11,041 nucleotides of DNA from the NCBI GenBank assembly GCA_003024985.2, contig PXIH01S0011907.1. One strand, written 5' to 3'. Of the stretch, positions 7,400-11,041 are shown piece by piece (position 1 is the first letter of the stretch; the number at the start of each line of letters is the position of its first letter). Source of the stretch: Euperipatoides rowelli. Taxonomy: Eukaryota > Onychophora > Udeonychophora > Euonychophora > Peripatopsidae. A program made the position numbers and the translations under genes. The notes beneath the pieces were generated by a model that was not told the DNA's origin, made no database searches, and saw only the letters and a list, made by a program, of their open reading frames with translations.

Positions 7400-7465
7400 A
7401 ATCTGATATTTTTACCTCTTTTGCCCCTTGACCATGGTTTCTGGCCTACACCTTCCTTATAAGGT

Positions 7466-7476
7466 GGGGGGGGGGG
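7466..7476 (+). repeat. G11 homopolymer
   Basis: Eleven consecutive G in an otherwise AT-rich region between the two direct-repeat copies. It is prone to length variation and assembly error. Confidence 0.9.
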
Positions 7477-7546
7477 AGCAAGTATGACTACCAATACTTG
7501 GATTTTGCAGAGTAGTTATGTAATCTGCCAAATCATAAGATAAGGT

Positions 7547-7747
7547 TTAAGAACACACACAACTTGTTTCTGTTAAATAGTTAGTGAACAAATTCTCACA
7601 GCTTTAGCAGAAGCTTAGGTGAAAGATTATGGATACAGTAGACATCAATGTAATAGTCTAAATGTCTAAACATTGAAACAATACAACATTAACAAAACTA
7701 TATGCATATTCTATAGTGTATACATAAAACACTGAGTACATGTGGCT
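7547..7747. repeat. Direct repeat, copy 2
   Basis: Partner of 7203-7399. Its recognisable similarity ends at GTGGCTT, within a few bases of where BEL/Pao coding similarity begins (about 7740). This suggests that the break in the retrotransposon and the edge of the repeat share a history. Confidence 0.8.
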
Positions 7748-9407
7748 TGGAGAAACTAAATGCTATTTTTGGACTGATTCCAGGATTGTGTGTTGGCCTG
7801 GCCGAGAGCACCCTCAAATACTTGGAAAATATTTATATCAAACAGAGTAATCGAAATACGAACCTTGACAGATGCTCAAGACTCTAACCATATTATCACC
7901 CATGATAATCCTGCAGATCACATTTCTATAGGCCTATCTGCTGTGCAATTACTGGTGATGAGGTCCCACCTGGTTATGTGATAATAGTGAATCTTGCCTC
8001 ATGTAATACGGTTGCTGAAGCCCCAGAAAGATGCAGTGCTTCTGTTGTGATAAGTACCAATCAAAATAATTTTGATCTAATGAACAGGCATTAATCACTG
8101 TCAAGAATACAGCACATTACAACCTATTGTTTATGATTCAAAACAAACTCCAGTTTGTCAGTGTGGTCCCATGTCAGTGAATGAACTGCAACCTTTATTG
8201 GAATGTCTTGTAAAATTTGCCCACAGATAAGGTTTTGAATAGGAAATTGAAATATTAGTCAACAATGGAAACCTAATATCCAATAGCAATTTTCTTTTAT
8301 TGCATCCCTTTCTTGATGACCATGGAGTTATAAGAGTTGGAGGGCGATTTCAAAATGCATCTATTTCTTATGCTCTAAAGCACCCATACTACTTCCATCA
8401 AAACACTTTTTTACAAGGCTATTAGTGATGCAAGAACACATGAAGCAATTGCATGCAAAATCACAAACTCCTTGCATCATTAAGAACTAGATATTGGCCA
8501 TCTCTGCTCCGAACTTGGTTTGTCAAATAGTTTGTAGTTGTGTTCAATGTTTTAGGACAAATCCAATGGTTTTGGAACAATGCATGGGTAGCTTTCCAAC
8601 CAGCCGTGTTACCCATGCTCACCCTTTTCTTGTCATCAACGTGATTGCAAATTGCAACACATTTAAAAACTATATAGCCATTTTCATCTGTTTAGTTATC
8701 AAGCTATTCATATAGAAGTGTTGAATGATTTCACTACAGAAGCTTTTCTGAGAACATTGAAAAGATTTATAGCTAGAAAGGCAAATGCCTGCACATTTAT
8801 TCAGATAATGCAACTAACTTGTTGAGTAAAAGAGGATAATTGCTGTAGCTTGAACAACTCATGACTTCACAGGAATATCAGAAGTTAGAACGATGCAACT
8901 GGTTTTTGGCTACAGAAGACATTACTTGGGACTTAATTCCTGCTCATTTTGGAGGCCTGTGGTAAGCTGCTTATCAGATCAGCTAAACATCTCTTGAAGC
9001 ATGTGGCTGGTGTTACTGCATTGACATGATGAAATGACCACAATGGCTATTTGACACCAGTGTCAGACGATCCAAGTGATTTCAGAGTTTTCACTCCTGG
9101 ACATTTCTTAATTGGGGCTTCACATAAAGCTAGCTACAACATGGAGCAAGAACTTATGACTACATCAGTGAACTGACTATCTCAATGACTCAACATTTTT
9201 GTGCACATTGGTCAGTCGAGTACTTGTCTCAGCTTCAACAAAAAATAAAGTGAAGGTGCCACATAAGATTGATATAAAACCAGTATCATTATGTTACTGA
9301 AAGATGAGAATTTTTCCCCTTTGACTTGGAGTTTAGGATGTATTAGAACAACTCACCCAGGATATGATGGCCTGATTCGAGTTGTTACTGTAAATACTCC
9401 AACATGA
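7740..9407 (+). pseudogene. BEL/Pao retrotransposon pol remnant (RNase H end to integrase)
   Basis: Scattered plus-strand frames recover BEL/Pao polyprotein landmarks in the right order. The RNase H region shows FWTDSRI (7767-7787), LAWPRAPSNTWKIFISNRV, and DNPADHIS (7904-7927). HPFLDDHGVIRVGGRF lies at 8303-8350. A zinc-binding HHCC set follows: HMKQLH at 8437-8454 and CVQC at 8539-8550. Next come NPMVLEQCMGSFPTSRVTH, TTEAF near 8736, HFGGLW (8945-8962), DPSDFRVFTPGHFLIGAS (9069-9122) and HWSVEYLSQLQQK (9206-9244). The last 37-codon C-terminal block starts LLKDENFSPLTWSLG (9294) and ends TVNTPT before TGA 9405-9407. Frames change repeatedly (a 2-bp GT expansion at about 7788-7791 is one example) and stops abound, so it is inactive. 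Gag, protease, reverse transcriptase and LTRs are not recognisable. Confidence 0.9.
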
Positions 9408-9877
9408 GGCGTGTTCATCATTAGATTTTTTCAGTGCGTTTCATTTATTTGGTTTGTACCTGGTCATGTGAACATTTAATTTTGTAGACGAACAATCAAG
9501 GTTAGCCCTTTCTGAGTAGCAAAGTACTCAATCATAATAAAATAGTTTAGTATGCTTTTATGCAACAATAATTCCGATGCAATTGAAGACGAAAATCTAA
9601 CTTATTAATAAAATGAAAAAAAAAGATGTTTGTATCAAAGACTATTTTATTTCCCTCCCTAAAAAAATGAATNTAAAATTCATGATTAGGATTGCAAATA
9701 ATTAAATGAAAAATCATTGCTACACCATCATCTAAGATATTGTAATCACTCAGTTTTTTCATAACAATTTCAATCCCGTTAATAAATCCAAGTTAAAGCA
9801 ATGATAACTTTTTTTTGTCAGCCATTATGAAAACCAAATCTCACAAATAACATTTCTGGTGAAGGTCCATCAAATTG
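9408..9877. other. Region 3' of BEL remnant, no gene seen
   Basis: This stretch should hold the end of pol and a 3' LTR if the element were complete, but no LTR boundaries or polypurine tract could be recognised. The 71-codon minus-strand frame over 9547-9762 contains an N, is AT-biased and has no supporting signals, so it is not called as a gene. Confidence 0.35.
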
Positions 9878-9904
9878 TAATAATAATAATAATAATAATA
9901 ATAA
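9878..9904. repeat. (TAA)9 microsatellite
   Basis: Nine uninterrupted TAA units. Likely polymorphic in length. Confidence 0.95.
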
Positions 9905-9949
9905 CCCACTTCTCGAGCAGGGTCAGAAAGTTTGAAACGAAACTAATGC

Positions 9950-9989
9950 AATGAACTAGATTTTTTAATGACTAACGGTCTAGTTCATT
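9950..9989. repeat. Perfect 11-bp-arm inverted repeat
   Basis: AATGAACTAGA (9950-9960) and TCTAGTTCATT (9979-9989) are exact reverse complements around an 18-base loop. The flanks show no element ends or target duplications that I can see. It could be a subterminal piece of a DNA transposon or an isolated palindrome. Confidence 0.7.
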
Positions 9990-10068
9990 TTGTGCCCTTA
10001 ATTAATGACGAACAAAAAAATAGTTTAAATAATTAAAAAAGTTAGTAATGTTTATGTTAGATGTATTT

Positions 10069-10184
10069 TGATAAGCGTTTTTTTTTTTTGGTTGTATGGA
10101 CGTTTTTTGCTAGTATTTGCTAAGTCTAAAATTCAATAAGCGTTTTTTTTTGTTTTGTTTTGTGGGGATTTGTATAGACATTTA
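10069..10184. repeat. Degenerate direct repeat with T-runs
   Basis: The order ATAAGCG, a run of T, GTAT(G/A)GAC and TTT occurs at about 10071-10106 and again at 10136-10184, roughly 65 bp apart, with an expanded TTTTG section in the second copy. Confidence 0.5.
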
Positions 10185-11041
10185 TTAGAGATGGCTAACT
10201 TTATATTGAATACCTAGATTTTGGGTTGGTCTCATTTTTACACAGCGGTTGCAGCTTTTTAATTCAGAGATTTTGGAGGGGATTTTAACCCCCAAAACCC
10301 CCTTCCACATGTACACCCTTAACTCTGTGATATTTAAAACAATTTTGTTTTCTAACAAAATATTTAATAACAAAACACTTGGCTTCTGCAGCTGCTGTAT
10401 TCAATACCTTTTTTAATTCTAATTTATCAATATGATTTAAGGAAACATAAGATTGAATGAGATTCTTAATTTTGCCATGGTTTCATTTAATATACTGTAT
10501 ATATTTAACTATTCTTATTGATAAGACCTATTTTTAATGTTACAATCCTAAACTTGGTAAATATATTTTAGGCTATTGAAAAAAATTAATCTGAACAATA
10601 AATTTTATACTAGAGATGCGCAGTACATGCTCCCAATCCCCTTTTGTATTTCAAAAAACAGAACTAATTTTTAATATTTTATGGTATTCTAAATATTTCT
10701 TTGATTTACACATAAATTCAATATTAACTTATCTTAAGCAGTCATTAAAATTTGGATTCCTTAGTTCTTTACTTAACTTTTCAGTAATTTTAAACAAACT
10801 ACCTACAGCCACAAATTAGAGTGGAGGTAGTTAGTTTAAGATTTTGGGATATACTGTATACTATAANCAAGTCTACTTATGGTATTGTATATATTCTAAC
10901 ATTTTTAAAAGGCATATAAATTTATAGTTTGAACATATTAAAATATGAATATTCTCCTCAGGTAAACTGCTGTTAATATAATTGATAAAACTTATTTAAA
11001 AAAAAATATAAAAAAAACTTTAATTCAATAATCAACATAGA
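10185..11041. other. AT-rich stretch, no gene seen
   Basis: A purine/pyrimidine-skewed piece around 10270-10320 has C-runs (CCCCCAAAACCCCC) in an otherwise AT-rich tract. Open frames of about 60 codons on either strand here have AT-driven composition and no splice or start support. No gene, RNA or mobile-element end was recognised. Confidence 0.4.

Noticed and set aside
7381-7460. Minus-strand frame with a PWSRGKRGKNIRLAMC-like peptide
   Set aside because: It is bounded by the poly-C/G run and a stop, has no supporting signals, and lies partly in the duplicated repeat.
10185-10373. 62-codon minus-strand ORF
   Set aside because: No recognised motif or splice signals. The Lys/Gly-containing part comes from a local C-rich tract.
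10616-10819. 67-codon plus-strand ORF
   Set aside because: The F/L/I/N-rich composition is expected from AT-rich non-coding DNA, and there is no family resemblance.
1-11041. tRNA, rRNA, CRISPR array or bacterial-type operon
   Set aside because: No cloverleaf with conserved tRNA boxes, no rRNA-like conserved stretches, no regular repeat-spacer array and no long tightly packed ORFs were seen by eye.

Overview
This window looks like AT-rich, non-coding-dominated animal nuclear DNA. It shows long poly-A/T tracts, scattered microsatellites, no bacterial-style operons or long ORFs, and decayed copies of three metazoan transposable-element classes. The BEL/Pao and LINE remnants, and the general texture, suggest an arthropod or a similar invertebrate; the species cannot be told from the sequence. 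Single N bases occur near 1645, 2970, 3327, 5454, 9673 and 10866, which fits a draft assembly.

Layout. 1-400 holds no gene but has several short perfect or near-perfect hairpins. 401-638 is a 92-bp tandem repeat (2.6 copies). About 768-841 resembles the terminus of a second hAT-like element. 1250-1333 is a possible plus-strand exon. 2523-2654 is the best host-gene exon candidate, on the minus strand: 44 codons, phase 0 at both ends, with good splice sites. 3746-6003 is a 5'-truncated, decayed minus-strand LINE (reverse transcriptase to C-terminus). It was later split by a non-autonomous hAT transposon at 4388-5734 with a perfect 8-bp target-site duplication. 6298-6420 and 6684-6766 are two more minus-strand exon candidates. 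7203-7747 contains a roughly 200-bp block present twice, 345 bp apart. The second copy abuts a decayed plus-strand BEL/Pao pol remnant (about 7740-9407: end of RNase H, zinc-binding and core integrase, C-terminal domain). 9408-11041 holds only a TAA microsatellite, an 11-bp-arm hairpin and AT-rich filler.

How it fits together. A plausible reading is an intron-rich stretch of a minus-strand host gene (exon candidates around 6766, 6420 and 2654) whose introns and flank have filled with transposons. The order of events is partly readable: the LINE came first, and the hAT element jumped into it afterwards. No RNA gene, CRISPR array or intact coding element was found. I found no convincing undescribed biological system. 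The most informative items are the nested LINE/hAT structure, the duplicated 3' end inside the hAT element, and the unassigned exon candidates.
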